Source of the DNA: Ctena decussata
Taxonomy: Eukaryota; Mollusca; Bivalvia; Lucinida; Lucinidae
Reading direction: 5' to 3'
DNA length: 64,000 nucleotides
NCBI GenBank assembly: GCA_963989385.1
Contig: OZ022503.1
Location: forward strand, 52,512,858 to 52,576,857
How positions within the stretch are numbered: position 1 is the stretch's first letter; the number at the start of each line of letters is the position of its first letter. Below, one piece after another: positions 23,501-30,490 of this stretch. The translations under genes and the position numbers were made by a program. Below the pieces are notes generated by a model that was not told the origin of the DNA, did not search any database, and was given only the letters and a program-made list of their open reading frames with translations.

Positions 23501-25728
23501 GCTGATATTAGCTTCAAGCTGGAATTGAGTGTCATATATCTCAGGCCAGGTAAAAGTCCCACAAATCCAGAGGCAATGTCTCTTGAAGACTGAAATATTG
23601 TTGATTGAGATGTCAAAGGGCAAGTCAGCAGCAGCAACAACGAGTATGCTGATGTTTGCTGAATTTCCCTTCATTGTTTAAATACTTATAAGTTGAAGGC
23701 TTTGCCTTTGCTCAGAGAATGACCTGCCATGTCCATACATTGAAATAGTAAACTAGGCCCCGAGGTTATAAAACTTTTTTCGTGCTCAACTCAGCTGAGC
23801 ATGAAATTTTCTCTGCTGATAAATATAAAAATAACAAGAAATTCAGCATTTTTCAGGCTCAGATAAGCCAAGAAGACTATTTTTTCTACTCATAAATATT
23901 AAAATGCCAACAATTGTTGGCATTTTAAAATTTATGAGCAGAAAAAATTTCATGCTCAGCTGAGTTGAGCATGAAAAAAGTTTTATAACCTCGGGGCCAG
24001 ATGTCTTGAAACAGTAACCAGGGCCCGGTTGTTCAGAACTTACAATGTAAGTTAACAAGATGTTATATTTTCAAATGTATTGTTAGCAAAAACTCTGCCA
24101 CATTTTGTGGTAAAAATGTCAGGAACTTTTGCACTGCAAAAGTTTCTCACTTTTTTTGGCAAAAATATGAGCACACTTGGTTTCATGTATGCTAGAAGCC
24201 TTAACAAATCATTGATTAACAACTTTGTAAAACTAGCTGTTTGAACAACAAGGCCCAGGTGTGTTTTCTTGCTAATTCTATTATTTGACTTTCAGATGGT
24301 GTAGTTGATGGCCAGTTAATAGAGGAACTAATGACTTCAGAAGGTAAGTTGACATATCTGTTATAGCTGACTTTCATTACCATATTCCTTTGCTTACAAG
24401 ATAGGGCTTTACCCATCCAAAAACAATCCCTAAAATCTAGATCCATATTATAAGACAGATCTAGATTTTTGGTATTTTTTTAGGAGGGAAAACCCCATCT
24501 CACAGCAGAATCTCATAAAACTGATTTAGATATTTGGGGTCATTCTGGAGATGGAAAAAACACTCTGTTTTATAGCTGAATTGTTTCGGTATCTCAAACA
24601 CTGATCTCTCAGAGAGTTCTCTTTTGTATGGTCACCCACCAGAAGTAAATTGATGTACGTAATTGAACAATTTGGAAACATTTCCTGCATTTCTTTACAT
24701 TACAGCACTTCGGTAGGGCGCCTGACTTGTAAGCCAGAGGTCCTGGGTTCGATACCCGGTCCTGCCTCTTACTTTCATTTCCCCTTCCGTTGATTCAAGA
24801 AGGGCAGTTGTCAGTTACTGGCAAAAATATGTGCACTTAGTACTGGTAAACCGCTTAGGAGGTCTAAGCCTGCCCAGGAATAGTGTGGTTAGGCTAACTG
24901 ACCATCCCGACATGACCATAGCTGTTTACTGTGGATGTTAAACAATAACACAACAATATTCCAGCACTTATATCTGTAAGCCAACTTTCTGATCTATTGA
25001 CTTTGAGATAAGGAGTGAATTTCTATGGTTTACAAGCTTTATGCTGTCATTAGCTTACAGTTGGTATTGTCTCACTTGTGTCTAGCAGTAGCGAGACATT
25101 GGTGTAACTTTTTCATTGTGGCCATTTGCAGAGTAAACCTTATGCCACGTTTTCTGGTACAGCTGTGTTTTGTGACAGTTCGCAGACAGGTGAGACATAG
25201 CATAGGCTTGTTATATGAGTATTTGGCGTATGTATGATTGACAACTGACTCCTGCTGAGCTTCCTTTAAGGGCTTAAGTCCCTTCAGTATTCTGATGGGA
25301 CTGGTATTTTTGCAAATTTTTGACTCTACTGCTAGAAGTGCTGTCAAGTTAAAAAAAAAAAAAAAAAAAAATGGTCTTAACAAGGCTATCTTCTGAGATG
25401 CAGTTTTGAGACACTAAACATGGTTTGTTTGGAAGCCACATTCAGGTATCCAACTGGTTTTCTAATGATTCTGAAGACGTTAAAATAGTCTTCTTGTATC
25501 TGGCAATCAATTAATCGAGGTATGAAATTTATAGTATTTTCTGTTATGTGAAAATAAGAAAAGACTTGTATTCTGTTGTGTGAAAATAAGAAAAAGACTT
25601 GTATCATTTCAGCATTTGCACCATTACTACGTCTGAGCCCTCCACCTACAGACAGAGATTACTACTTCAACCTTGATGATAATGAAGGAGCCTGTGATCT
25701 TTTTGATGTGCCATTACTATCTATGTAG
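5449..25728 (+). CDS. E2F4/5: E2F4/5-class transcription factor, nine coding exons
   Basis: Joining 5449-5592, 11710-11819, 18331-18492, 19231-19339, 19932-20153, 21289-21418, 22353-22433, 24296-24343 and 25613-25728 gives 1122 nt, or 373 residues plus stop, with GT-AG introns and consistent phases. Residues 18-86 are the winged-helix DNA-binding domain, with the RRIYD signature at 59-63. Residues about 97-131 form the leucine-rich dimerisation coiled coil, where DP proteins pair. Residues 139-195 are the marked box ([11 protein letters not shown]). The C-terminus carries [11 protein letters not shown] and the pocket-protein-binding [17 protein letters not shown] (351-367). There is no cyclin A-binding N-terminal extension. 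Vertebrate E2F4/E2F5 (413 and 346 residues in human) are the nearest types, mainly p107/p130-bound repressors of G1/S genes and regulators of ciliogenesis; that role is inferred. I chose ATG 5449 because it opens the frame leading directly into the conserved [11 protein letters not shown] block. Introns 1 and 2 (6.1 and 6.5 kb) are swollen by transposons. Confidence 0.95.
5732..6700 (+). repeat. Left-arm tandem array, five ~190-bp units
   Basis: Units share CCGGGATCCTCTCGC, ATCTCAACAA, TTGGTATCAGTT and TTTTGATATGTTCGTTTTAC blocks and are about 85-95% alike by eye. The outermost unit differs most. Confidence 0.88.
7360..7500. mobile_element. Decayed fragment of palindromic MITE family P
   Basis: GGCCCATCGAAGACTCAGATCACTC, then TGGGCATC, resembles the left half of the P-family copies at 31549, 35996, 54145 and 61192. 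The termini are not preserved. Confidence 0.4.
8042..8272. mobile_element. 231-bp MITE with TTA target duplication (PIF/Harbinger-like)
   Basis: Inverted ends TGCCC(C)ATTCACATGCGCAG match at 8042 and 8272 and are flanked by TTA on both sides, the usual duplication of PIF/Harbinger elements. The interior is a degenerate palindrome rich in CTTACGTGAGTAAA motifs. Confidence 0.7.
8425..8830 (-). mobile_element. tRNA-derived SINE (family S2), interrupted by a MITE
   Basis: On the - strand the Pol III B-box-like GGGCTCGAACCCGG complement lies near 8797-8812, and the body with TGATAATGAAAG..TGTGTGCTGTGGAACC lies near 8490-8520. The same layout is intact at 27276-27461. It is split by the MITE at 8528-8762. 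Confidence 0.6.
8528..8762. mobile_element. 235-bp MITE inserted in the S2 SINE
   Basis: The ends GGGGTAATACCA and TGGTATTATCCCC pair, with inner arms CTACCTGTGCTTTCGACCGAG and its near-complement CTCGGTCGAAAGCACAGGTAG. The flanking SINE sequence is broken at this point, with similar short stretches on both sides (ATTTACCGC, ATGTTTACGG). No coding sequence. Confidence 0.7.
9083..9430 (+). mobile_element. Pearl/Helentron-like fragment with CCCCGCCAC hairpin
   Basis: TACCCCGCCACACGTTAGTGGCGGGGTA forms a strong terminal hairpin (positions 9082-9110). It is followed by a GTCCGTCCGTCC-rich segment and one core-like unit. The architecture matches the other hairpin plus GC-rich plus core elements in this window, but the far end is lost in the foldback arm. 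Confidence 0.55.
9420..10844 (-). repeat. Right arm of the foldback-like element
   Basis: This is the inverse copy of 5719-7160: three outer ~190-bp units, one diverged unit, the long inner arm and an extra unit at 9420-9610. The inner arm stays closely matched (for example ACCTTCATAC..AAAGGTTTAAACAAGTCTGGGT against its complement near 7075-7105). Confidence 0.85.
10880..11565 (-). pseudogene. CR1/L2-like reverse transcriptase 3' fragment
   Basis: On the - strand, 11565-11115 reads [48 protein letters not shown] and [14 protein letters not shown] frameshift leads to [20 protein letters not shown], with the stop at 10900-10902. This is the RT thumb and C-terminus of a LINE protein, truncated at its 5' side and broken. 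It sits 145 bp before E2F exon 2. Confidence 0.82.
11710..11819 (+). CDS. E2F4/5: E2F4/5 exon 2 (residues 49-84, split codon 85)
   Basis: It encodes the recognition helix region of the winged helix: [20 protein letters not shown], then KKSKNSIQW. The acceptor TTTCAG and donor GTAGGT leave phase 2; codon 85 (Lys) is completed by the first base of exon 3. Confidence 0.95.
11850..12000. repeat. Palindromic T-family MITE remnant
   Basis: AGCAAACAGTGAAGAGCAAGATCAGAATGC..CAGTCTGATCTGGG is an imperfect hairpin related to the better copies at 19505-19600 and 36575-36784. Confidence 0.45.
13488..13757 (-). pseudogene. RTE/CR1-like LINE 3' end with (ATAGA)n tail
   Basis: The - strand frame from 13757 to the stop at 13523 reads [14 protein letters not shown], then [20 protein letters not shown], then [16 protein letters not shown] and SVVPQ. 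This is the familiar C-terminus of LINE RT proteins (GKRRRGRPKKRW..A.DR..W). It ends in an (AGAAT)n microsatellite at 13488-13506, the 3' end style of RTE elements. The fragment is 5'-truncated but has no stop in the visible part. The + strand ORF over the same bases is a shadow. Confidence 0.78.
14136..14340 (-). mobile_element. S1-family SINE body
   Basis: The reverse complement of 14146-14330 matches 24790-24950: the AAGAAGGGCAGTTGTCAGTTACTGGC block, GTGCACTTAGTACTGGT, CCTAAGCGG complement, CCTGCCCAGGAATAGTGTGG and CGACATGACC. The tRNA-like head is not preserved. Confidence 0.75.
14560..14650 (+). repeat. SINE 3'-tail-like repeat
   Basis: GGCTCGATATTGACTGAAATACTG..CAAAGAGCCGTTAAACCT is the same short repeat seen near 2350. 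Confidence 0.45.
15290..16594. mobile_element. 1.3-kb PIF/Harbinger-like MITE with palindromic GATATCC array
   Basis: TIRs start GAGGCCGTTTACACG and continue CTGTCTTGACATAYATG; both ends are flanked by TTA (15287-15289, 16595-16597). The interior is an array of palindromic units of the type TTATGGATATCCATAA with ATTCGAAT spacers (15680-16440). No transposase is seen. It sits inside the 5.6-kb element. Confidence 0.78.
15632..15785. repeat. 154-bp near-perfect palindrome
   Basis: GAGGCAAGGTCTTTGGGGTGCAGTTTGAC.. pairs with ..GTCAAACTGCACCCCAAAGACCTCG across a centre of CCATAAATAATTATGG. The arms are roughly 70 bp with few mismatches, nested in the PIF-like element. Confidence 0.8.
18331..18492 (+). 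CDS. E2F4/5: E2F4/5 exon 3 (residues 85-138, split 139)
   Basis: It encodes [13 protein letters not shown] and the heptad-rich dimerisation segment ([20 protein letters not shown]). The acceptor is TTTTGCCAG; the donor GTATCC is weaker than the others but gives the phase needed for exon 4. Confidence 0.92.
18770..19090. mobile_element. Family R palindromic MITE, one or two overlapping copies
   Basis: CCATATATTAGGTTATAGACAGGGGTTTTGGCC, CAATCGAGATTTTTGGGATTG, AAAACCCTGTCTTATAAC, then a second half with TTGGGGTCATTGTAGAG and GCCGAATAAATACG. It matches the R layout described at 29795-30025. Confidence 0.6.
19231..19339 (+). CDS. E2F4/5: E2F4/5 exon 4 (residues 139-175)
   Basis: First half of the marked box: [20 protein letters not shown], then [16 protein letters not shown] chose the second AG of CAGTCAG as acceptor because it gives R-LAYVTHED and keeps the frame; the donor is GTAAGT, phase 0. 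Confidence 0.94.
19505..19605. repeat. Family T palindromic hairpin
   Basis: GCAAACAGTGTAGACCCAGATCAGACTG pairs with the following CAGTCTGATCTGGGTTTGCATTG. It is related to 20790-20960, 36575-36784 and 46555-46642. Confidence 0.6.
19932..20153 (+). CDS. E2F4/5: E2F4/5 exon 5 (residues 176-249)
   Basis: It completes the marked box ([20 protein letters not shown], like KKYQIHLKSVSGPIEVLLVN of human E2F4). A low-complexity Gln/Asn/Ala linker follows ([17 protein letters not shown]). Phase 0 at both ends. Confidence 0.94.
20790..20965. repeat. Family T palindromic MITE copy
   Basis: CTAAAAATGAAAATGGCTG..GCAAACAGTATAGATCCAG..CTGGATCTGCACTGTTTGCC..TTTTTAGAGCTTAAAGGGTTAA shows the T-family hairpin and its GGGTTAA end. 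Confidence 0.6.
21289..21418 (+). CDS. E2F4/5: E2F4/5 exon 6 (residues 250-292, split 293)
   Basis: Ser/Pro/Gln-rich linker ([25 protein letters not shown]). It contains SP-type sites that could be phosphorylated; that is inferred only. Acceptor TTTTTCAG, donor GTTAGT, phase 1. Confidence 0.88.
22121..22323. mobile_element. Family Q palindromic MITE
   Basis: It begins AGAACTCCAGATAAGGAGG and ends CTTATCTGAATCTCTGG, with the central hairpin CATATGTTATGACACCCCATTAGAACTG. It lies about 30 bp upstream of E2F exon 7. Confidence 0.75.
22353..22433 (+). CDS. E2F4/5: E2F4/5 exon 7 (residues 294-319)
   Basis: It encodes [19 protein letters not shown], then DPTKADF, similar in position to the ELSEIFDPTRE segment of human E2F4. 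Acceptor TTTCAG, donor GTAAGT, phase 1 at both sides. Confidence 0.88.
22937..23140. mobile_element. Family Q MITE, best-preserved copy
   Basis: A 204-bp near-perfect palindrome: AGAGCTCTAGATAAGAGGGA at the left, its complement at the right, and the central GAACCGTCTCGTCGAGACGGTTC. It serves as the reference for the other Q copies. Confidence 0.85.
23354..23674 (-). other. Unassigned 106-codon open frame in E2F intron 7
   Basis: An uninterrupted frame with no motif I recognise. Being longer than its surroundings, it could be a fragment of a transposon gene, but no splice sites or family signature support it as a host gene. Confidence 0.2.
23756..23998. mobile_element. 243-bp palindromic MITE
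   Basis: GGCCCCGAGGTTATAAAAC at the left end is perfectly complementary to the right end. The inner arms contain GAGCATGAAATTTT and an AATGCCAACAATTGTTGGCATT perfect centre at about 23910. No target duplication is obvious. Confidence 0.82.
24296..24343 (+). CDS. E2F4/5: E2F4/5 exon 8 (residues 321-335)
   Basis: A 48-nt exon encoding [15 protein letters not shown], matching the SSELLEELMSSE segment of human E2F4 before the transactivation domain. Acceptor CTTTCAG, donor GTAAGT. Confidence 0.9.
24395..24600. mobile_element. Family R palindromic MITE copy
   Basis: CAAGATAGGGCTTTACCCATCCAAAAACAATCCC, ATCTAGATCC hairpin, AAAACCCCATCTCACAGCAG, TTTGGGGTCATTCTGGAGATGG and TATAGCTGAATTG follow the R layout. 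Confidence 0.65.
24703..24958 (+). mobile_element. S1-family SINE with tRNA-like head
   Basis: The 5' head 24712-24770 has a tRNA-like anticodon stem (CTGAC/GCCAG) and a clear B box (GGGTTCGATACCC). The S1 body follows, with AAGAAGGGCAGTTGTCAG..CCTGCCCAGGAATAGTG..CCGACATGACC, and an AACAATAACACAACAAT tail. The anticodon loop has six bases, not seven, and the acceptor stem does not close, so this is a Pol III-derived SINE and not a tRNA gene. Confidence 0.78.
25345..25371. repeat. Poly-A tract in intron 8
   Basis: A run of more than 20 A residues, perhaps the tail of an unidentified retroposed copy. No body with clear identity precedes it. Confidence 0.7.
25613..25728 (+). CDS. E2F4/5: E2F4/5 exon 9, C-terminus and stop
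   Basis: It encodes [20 protein letters not shown], then [17 protein letters not shown] and TAG. This is the transactivation/pocket-protein (p107, p130, Rb) binding motif; human E2F4 has [29 protein letters not shown]. The match at the very C-terminus fixes the gene end. Confidence 0.96.
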
Positions 25729-26025
25729 CATCTGGTGTTACCATGTTTAGACTATCTGGTGTAACTTGGTGTGTAGTTCCTGGTGTTACCATACATGTAG
25801 TGCCTGGTGTTACCATTTAAGTAGTAGCTGTTGTTACCATGTGTATGGTATCTGACAGTAGTACACAGTGTTACCATAAAAGTACTTGGTGTAACCATGT
25901 GTGTAGTATCTGGCATTACTATGTGTCCAGTACCTGGTGTTACCTAATGTATAGTGTCACAAATTACCATATTTATGTAGCATCTGGTGTTACTAGAAGT
26001 GTTGTATCTGGCATTACTGCCTATA
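25720..26025 (+). repeat. E2F 3'-UTR minisatellite, ~24-36-bp units
   Basis: About nine imperfect units of the form ATGTAG(CATC)TGGTGTTACC. The first unit contains the last Met codon and the TAG stop of E2F; later ones read ATGTAGTGCCTGGTGTTACC and ATGTAGCATCTGGTGTTAC. Confidence 0.85.
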
Positions 26026-26139
26026 GGCCAGTAATAGACTTTTCTGTGTTGCAAATTGGTGCAGTTGTAACTACAGCACATGAACGGAAGCAGAAATGTT
26101 TCCCTTGGGTTGCGACACAACACAGCTCTAGAAGGTCAA

Positions 26140-26300
26140 ATCTTTAGGATGAACACTTTAAAGTTTGACATTTTTTTCTACTTCTGCACTAAAACATATC
26201 CTGTGAGATCTTATAAGAATCGCCTCACCTCTAGGTGATTCTAATTAGATCTGACTGGATATGTTTGTATGCTGATTTAAGAAATTTAATCCACAAAATT
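26140..26300. repeat. Imperfect palindrome
   Basis: AAACATATCC(TGTGA)GATCTTATAAGAATCGCC pairs with GGTGATTCTAATTAGATCTGACTGGATATGTTT. The layout resembles family Q but the sequence is different. Confidence 0.5.
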
Positions 26301-26409
26301 TGGCTTCTGTGAGCAAAGAGACAGACTTTGTTTGGAGAAAAGTAGTTTCCTTTGTCAGGGAAGTGCTGTAAAGTGTGCTTTGGTATTACTGACATAGATC
26401 AGAGAGGTT

Positions 26410-26557
26410 TTTGTCTCGCCTGCGAAGCAGAGGCGAGACCTATGTATTGCTTTTCCGGTGTCGTCGTCGTTGTTGGCGGCGTAAACTTTGTCGATTTTTC
26501 GCGTTTAGGTCATAAGCGCTGACAGGCAAGACACCGCATTCCGCGGAATTCTTGTTT
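26410..26557 (+). mobile_element. Pearl-like element A, short copy without core repeats
   Basis: TTTGTCTCGCCTGCGAAGCAGAGGCGAGAC hairpin, CTTTTCCGGTGTCGTCG GC-rich block, a stub of core (GCGTTTAGGTCAT), then GCAAGACACCGCATTCCGCGGAATTCTTGTTTTAT. Its two ends match the 1-kb copy at 27491-28496. Confidence 0.82.
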
Positions 26558-26959
26558 TATTAGGTCAGTGGTCTAGGTTATATGACAATATGTTTATACA
26601 TGTATGCAATTTTGCAACATTCCTGAATACTTGTTTATCCACTTGGTGGGTAGAAAGGTGTAAGATTTTGTTCCCATTTAGGATACCATAAAAAGACATT
26701 GACCTTTTCTGTCTTGGGAGACAGAAACCTGAGAAGTGTTCTGTAGTTGGTTCAGAATAAAAAAACAAGAGCTTTGTGAAGCAAGGGAAGCTTTTGTATT
26801 AAAAAGGAGAGATATTATTCCATGACATGAAAGAAAAAAAAAAACACTGAAAAAGGAAGCATTGCGATGATATATTTTGTATAATGTGTGTTCATTCACA
26901 TTATAAACCGTATTGTGGCCACACGTTAGAAATCAGGAAGAAAATGGTTGCTCACTGTA

Positions 26960-27110
26960 TACTTATTTCTTTGGTAAACAATCCCCAAAATCTGGATCTA
27001 GTTGTCGGATTGTTTTAACAGGGAAAACCCATCTCACAACAGAATTTAAATATTTTGGGTCATTCGAGATGGAAAAAAACACCGTAATATAGCCAAAAAA
27101 TATGGTACTC
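26960..27110. mobile_element. Family R MITE copy, partial
   Basis: CAATCCCCAAAATCTGGATCTAG, AGGGAAAACCCATCTCACAACAG, TTTTGGGTCATTCGAGATGG and ATAGCCAAAAAATATGGTA match the right half of R copies. Confidence 0.6.
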
Positions 27111-27275
27111 GGAGGAGCAATCTGATCTGAATTTTGGCTGTTTGCAAAAAAAAAGGTAACTCACTTCACCTCTCTGGCAGATTGAAGGTGAAAGGTCAGC
27201 AGATCTGTTGTTGCTCTATTATGTATTTTTATTTTATTGTGAACAGAGCTCCAGATAAGGTTGAGTTTTGAGGAT

Positions 27276-27461
27276 GGATGGATGGATGACTTGTAATTTT
27301 ACGTCCTTTTCAACAGTGTTTCCATTTTAAGGATGATGGGACGGTGATAATGAAAGGCTGTGTGCAATGGAACCCAGGATTTTCCCCTCAAGCGGGCCTC
27401 GAACCCAGTCTGCTAGATCAGTAGGCCAGCGCTTAACCCATTGAGCTACTGGGGCTCCTAA
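27276..27461 (-). mobile_element. S2-family tRNA-derived SINE, full length
   Basis: On the - strand the head reads CCAGTAGCTCAATGGGTTAA (A box) and GGGTTCGAGGCC (B box), then the body with TTTCATTATCACCGTCCCATC and a (CCAT)n tail. A 13-bp target duplication GAGTTTTGAGGAT lies at 27263-27275 and 27462-27474. It is inserted in a Q MITE. No protein. Confidence 0.88.
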
Positions 27462-27490
27462 GAGTTTTGAGGATAATTCAGAGATAATTT

Positions 27491-28496
27491 TTTGTCTCGC
27501 CTGCAAAGCAGAGGCGAGACTTAGGTATTGCTTTTCCGGTGTCGGCGGCTGCGGCGTCGTCGGCGTAAACTTTTGTCAAGTTTTTGCGTTTAGGTCATTT
27601 TCTCAGAAACTATAAGGCCTAGAGCCATGAAACTTGGTACATGCATACATCTGGAAGAGTAGATCTCAAAGCCATCATCAGTATTGAGCCTTGACCTACA
27701 TTTTACGGTTGACTGACTTCGCAAGTTTTTGTTGAGTTTTTGCGTTTAGGTCATTTTCTCAGAAACTATAAGACCTAGAGCCATGAAACTTGGTTCATGC
27801 ATACATCTGGAAGAGTAGATCTGAAAGCCATCATCAATATTGAGTCTTGACCTACATTTTACGGTTGACTGATTTTGCAAGTTTTTGTCGAGTTTTTGCG
27901 TTTAGGTCATTTTCTCAGAAACTATAAGGCCTAGAGCCATGAAACTTGGTTCATGCATACATCTGGAAGAGTAGATCTCAAAGCCATCATCAATATTGAG
28001 TCTTGACCTACATTTTACGGTTGACTGACTTTGCAAGTTTTTGTCGAGTTTTTGTGTTTAGGTCATTTTCTCAGAAACTATAAGGGCTAGAGCCATGAAA
28101 CTTGGTTCATAGGTATGTCTGGAAGAGTAAATCTCAAAGTCATCATCAATATTGAATCTTGACCTACATTTTATGGTTGACTGACTTTGCAATTTTTGGT
28201 CGCATTTAGGTCTGTTTCTCTGAAACTATAAGGGCTAGAGCCATGAAACTTGGGTCGTGCATTCATCTAGAAGAGAAGAGCTCAAAGTCATCATCAATAT
28301 TGAGTCTTGACCTACATTTTACGGTTGACTGACTTTGCAATTTTTGTCAAGTTTTCACTTTTAGGTCTGTTTCTCAGAAATTATTAGGGCTAGAGCCAAG
28401 AAACTTGGTTCATGCATACATCTTTGCTGATTGAGCTCTGTTTTTGTGACAAAGCGCTAGCAGGCGAGACACCGCATTCCGCGGAATTCTTGTTTT
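27491..28496 (+). mobile_element. Pearl/Helentron-like element A with six ~156-bp core units
   Basis: The 5' hairpin GTCTCGCCTGCAAAGCAGAGGCGAGAC and a GGCGTCGTCGGCGT block are followed by six units with CAGAAACTATAAGGCCTAGAG and CCATGAAACTTGG. Unit starts are near 27593, 27749, 27905, 28061, 28209 and 28364. It ends GGCGAGACACCGCATTCCGCGGAATTC, with CTTGTTTTAT after it. It lies between T-rich bases of the Q MITE, as expected of Helentron-type insertion. No Rep/helicase is encoded: non-autonomous. Confidence 0.85.
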
Positions 28497-29094
28497 ATCT
28501 CTATATGAAAGCATACATTGTAACTCCTCGGTAGAACCATCTTGCCGAGACAGTTCTAATAAGGTCACAGATGTTTTTGTTGAAAAAATAAGAACAATTA
28601 TCTCTTTATTATCCATGCCACCTCTTCTTATCTGGAGTGTTAGGTGAATGTTAATTTTGGTGGTAGGAACCTGTATTAGTTGGATGGGTAACTCCTTATC
28701 AGTGCCCCAGGTAAGCCAAAACTGATTGCAGAGAAGGACACTAAGTCCAGTTTTAGAGCTTGGTCCTGGATCTCTGCTGTAATTACTATCAGGAGCATTA
28801 GTGATTGCACTGAACTGAGCAGTGACCTACTTTCCCAAACATATTACTCCATATCCAGTTTTTGAGCAAGCTCAGTATCTATAAGCAACAAGCCATACTA
28901 GGTCAGTATTAAATTTAAACAGAAACCACAGAAATTCGTACTGAAAGATATTAAGTTTCTGTTATGGAAAAGCTTTAAACTTGGCTTCTATACACTTAAA
29001 CTTTGTACACTGGCAAAGCAGTGATGAGCTCCACATGCGGGCTGCAGCTGTCGGATTATTCATAAGTTTATACCAGCTGCTAAATGGGTAATTC

Positions 29095-29282
29095 AGAGCT
29101 CCAGATAGAAGGGGTTATAGGGTTAATTTAGGGATAATATTTTTATATTTGTCCATTTAAACAGACATTGTGACCCCTTATTTGAACTGTCTCGGTGAGG
29201 GGTCATAACATGTTTTTGTTCAGAAATAAGAAAAATTATCTTAAAATTATTTAATTTATCCCCTCTTATATGGAGCACTGCA
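29095..29282. mobile_element. Family Q MITE copy
   Basis: AGAGCTCCAGATAGAAGGGG at the left and CCCCTCTTATATGGAGCACTG at the right, with the TTTGAACTGTCTCGGTGAGGGGTCA centre. Confidence 0.7.
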
Positions 29283-29573
29283 GTGTGTACCCATTGTTTC
29301 TGGAAATGTACTTAGATTCTTACACTGCAATATATTTGTCCATCTAAAAGACAGGCAAAATTGTGGCTGAATGGATGTGTTTGAGGTGTTTAGAACCTGA
29401 CATGGATGTTCATTTCTGTTGCTTTAGTTGGCAGTTCTGTTCAAATATTTAGTGTGTCCACAGTAAATGCTTGTTTTATCTGTAAACCGAGATTTGTAGT
29501 GAAAAATCATTATCTTTCAGTTTTACTGCTGTCTAATTTGCTTTCTAGATTTAAAATTTCAGTGTTAGTAATA

Positions 29574-29766
29574 CAGTCTACTCCCGATATCTCGAACATT
29601 GATATCTCTAAAATATCTTCTTGTATCAAAGAATATTACATTTGAACTCCTGTTATCTCAAACTACTGATATCTCAAAGTAAATTTTCTGGTACCAGAAA
29701 ATTTACTTTGAAATATCAGTAGTTTGGGCTGAAATTTGACTTCGAGATATCGAGAGTCAACTGTAT
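29574..29766. mobile_element. Palindromic MITE with CGATATCTCGA motifs
   Basis: ACTCCCGATATCTCGAACA at the left pairs with TTCGAGATATCGAGAGT at the right around a perfect AAATTTTCTGGTACCAGAAAATTT centre near 29682-29705. No coding sequence. Confidence 0.65.
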
Positions 29767-29794
29767 AGCTTTTTCCAACAGAAACTGATATTTT

Positions 29795-30025
29795 TGTACT
29801 GTATTTATTCAGTTATAAGACAGGAGATTTCCTTCCAAAATCACCATGGATATGTAAATCAGTCTTAATTCAGCAATAAAATAGTTTTTTCTCTTTCAAA
29901 ACAGTCGCAAAGATCTAGAAGATCTTGTAAGACAGATCTAGATCTTTGAGGCTTAGAGGGATCTAGATCTTTGGGATTGGGTTGGAAGAGAAAAGCCCAG
30001 TCTTATAACTGAAGAAATAAAGTAG
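29795..30025. mobile_element. Family R palindromic MITE copy
   Basis: R layout: TTATTCAGTTATAAGACAGG outer arm, TTCCTTCCAAAA, the AGATCTAGAAGATCT and GATCTAGATCTTTGGGATTG hairpins, GGAAGAGAAAAGCCCAGTCTTATAAC. Other R copies lie at 30335-30490, 30585-30785, 32565-32765 and 33825-34015. Confidence 0.7.
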
Positions 30026-30334
30026 TTTCTAGCATGGAAAGAAAAGTTGGGTTTGCATATTATGAATATATACTGTTATTGTGCTACCACAAATTTTGTG
30101 TGCTAAACCATCCTAAGGAGATCCAGAAAGACAGACTTATGAGGGTGATATTTCTATCAGTTTGTTAACATATTCATATATGGCTACACTTTCATGGTAC
30201 AAGGTAAGTTCAGTGTTTTGATATTTGTTGCCGTGGTAGGTCAGCGGGCCTACCAATAAAAGAAAGAGCAAATTCTTTCCTATAAGAGTAACAATTTTAT
30301 TCAGCTGTAAAGGTGTGGTTGTCCATCTATAGAA

Positions 30335-30490
30335 TAACCCCAAATATCTAAATCATCCTTACGCTTTGAGATGGGCTTTTACTTATAAAACACTGCCAAA
30401 AATCTAGATTCGTCTTTTAAGATTTTTGGGATTGATTTGGAAGGGGAAAACACTCATCTTATAACCAAAGAACTATAACAGCCTCTGTTG
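30335..30490. mobile_element. Family R MITE copy, partial
   Basis: CTTTGAGATGGGCTTTTACTT, AAAATCTAGATTCGTC, GGGATTGATTTGGAAGGGGAAAAC and CTTATAACCAAAG match R. Confidence 0.6.

Larger units (their letters stand above)
27245..28645. mobile_element. Family Q MITE split by a SINE and a pearl-like element
   Basis: Pieces 27245-27275, 27462-27490 and 28497-28645 join in order into a Q element (AGAGCTCCAGATAAGG.. / ..GAGGATAATTCAGAGATAAT / ..ATATGAAAGCATAC..CTTCTTATCTGGAG). Confidence 0.75.

Noticed and set aside
24712..24775. tRNA gene with a TGT-like anticodon
   Set aside because: The B box is good but the anticodon loop has six bases, the acceptor stem does not close, and the sequence continues into the S1 SINE body found elsewhere.
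27400..27460. - strand tRNA gene
   Set aside because: It is the head of an S2 SINE with body, tail and a 13-bp target duplication.
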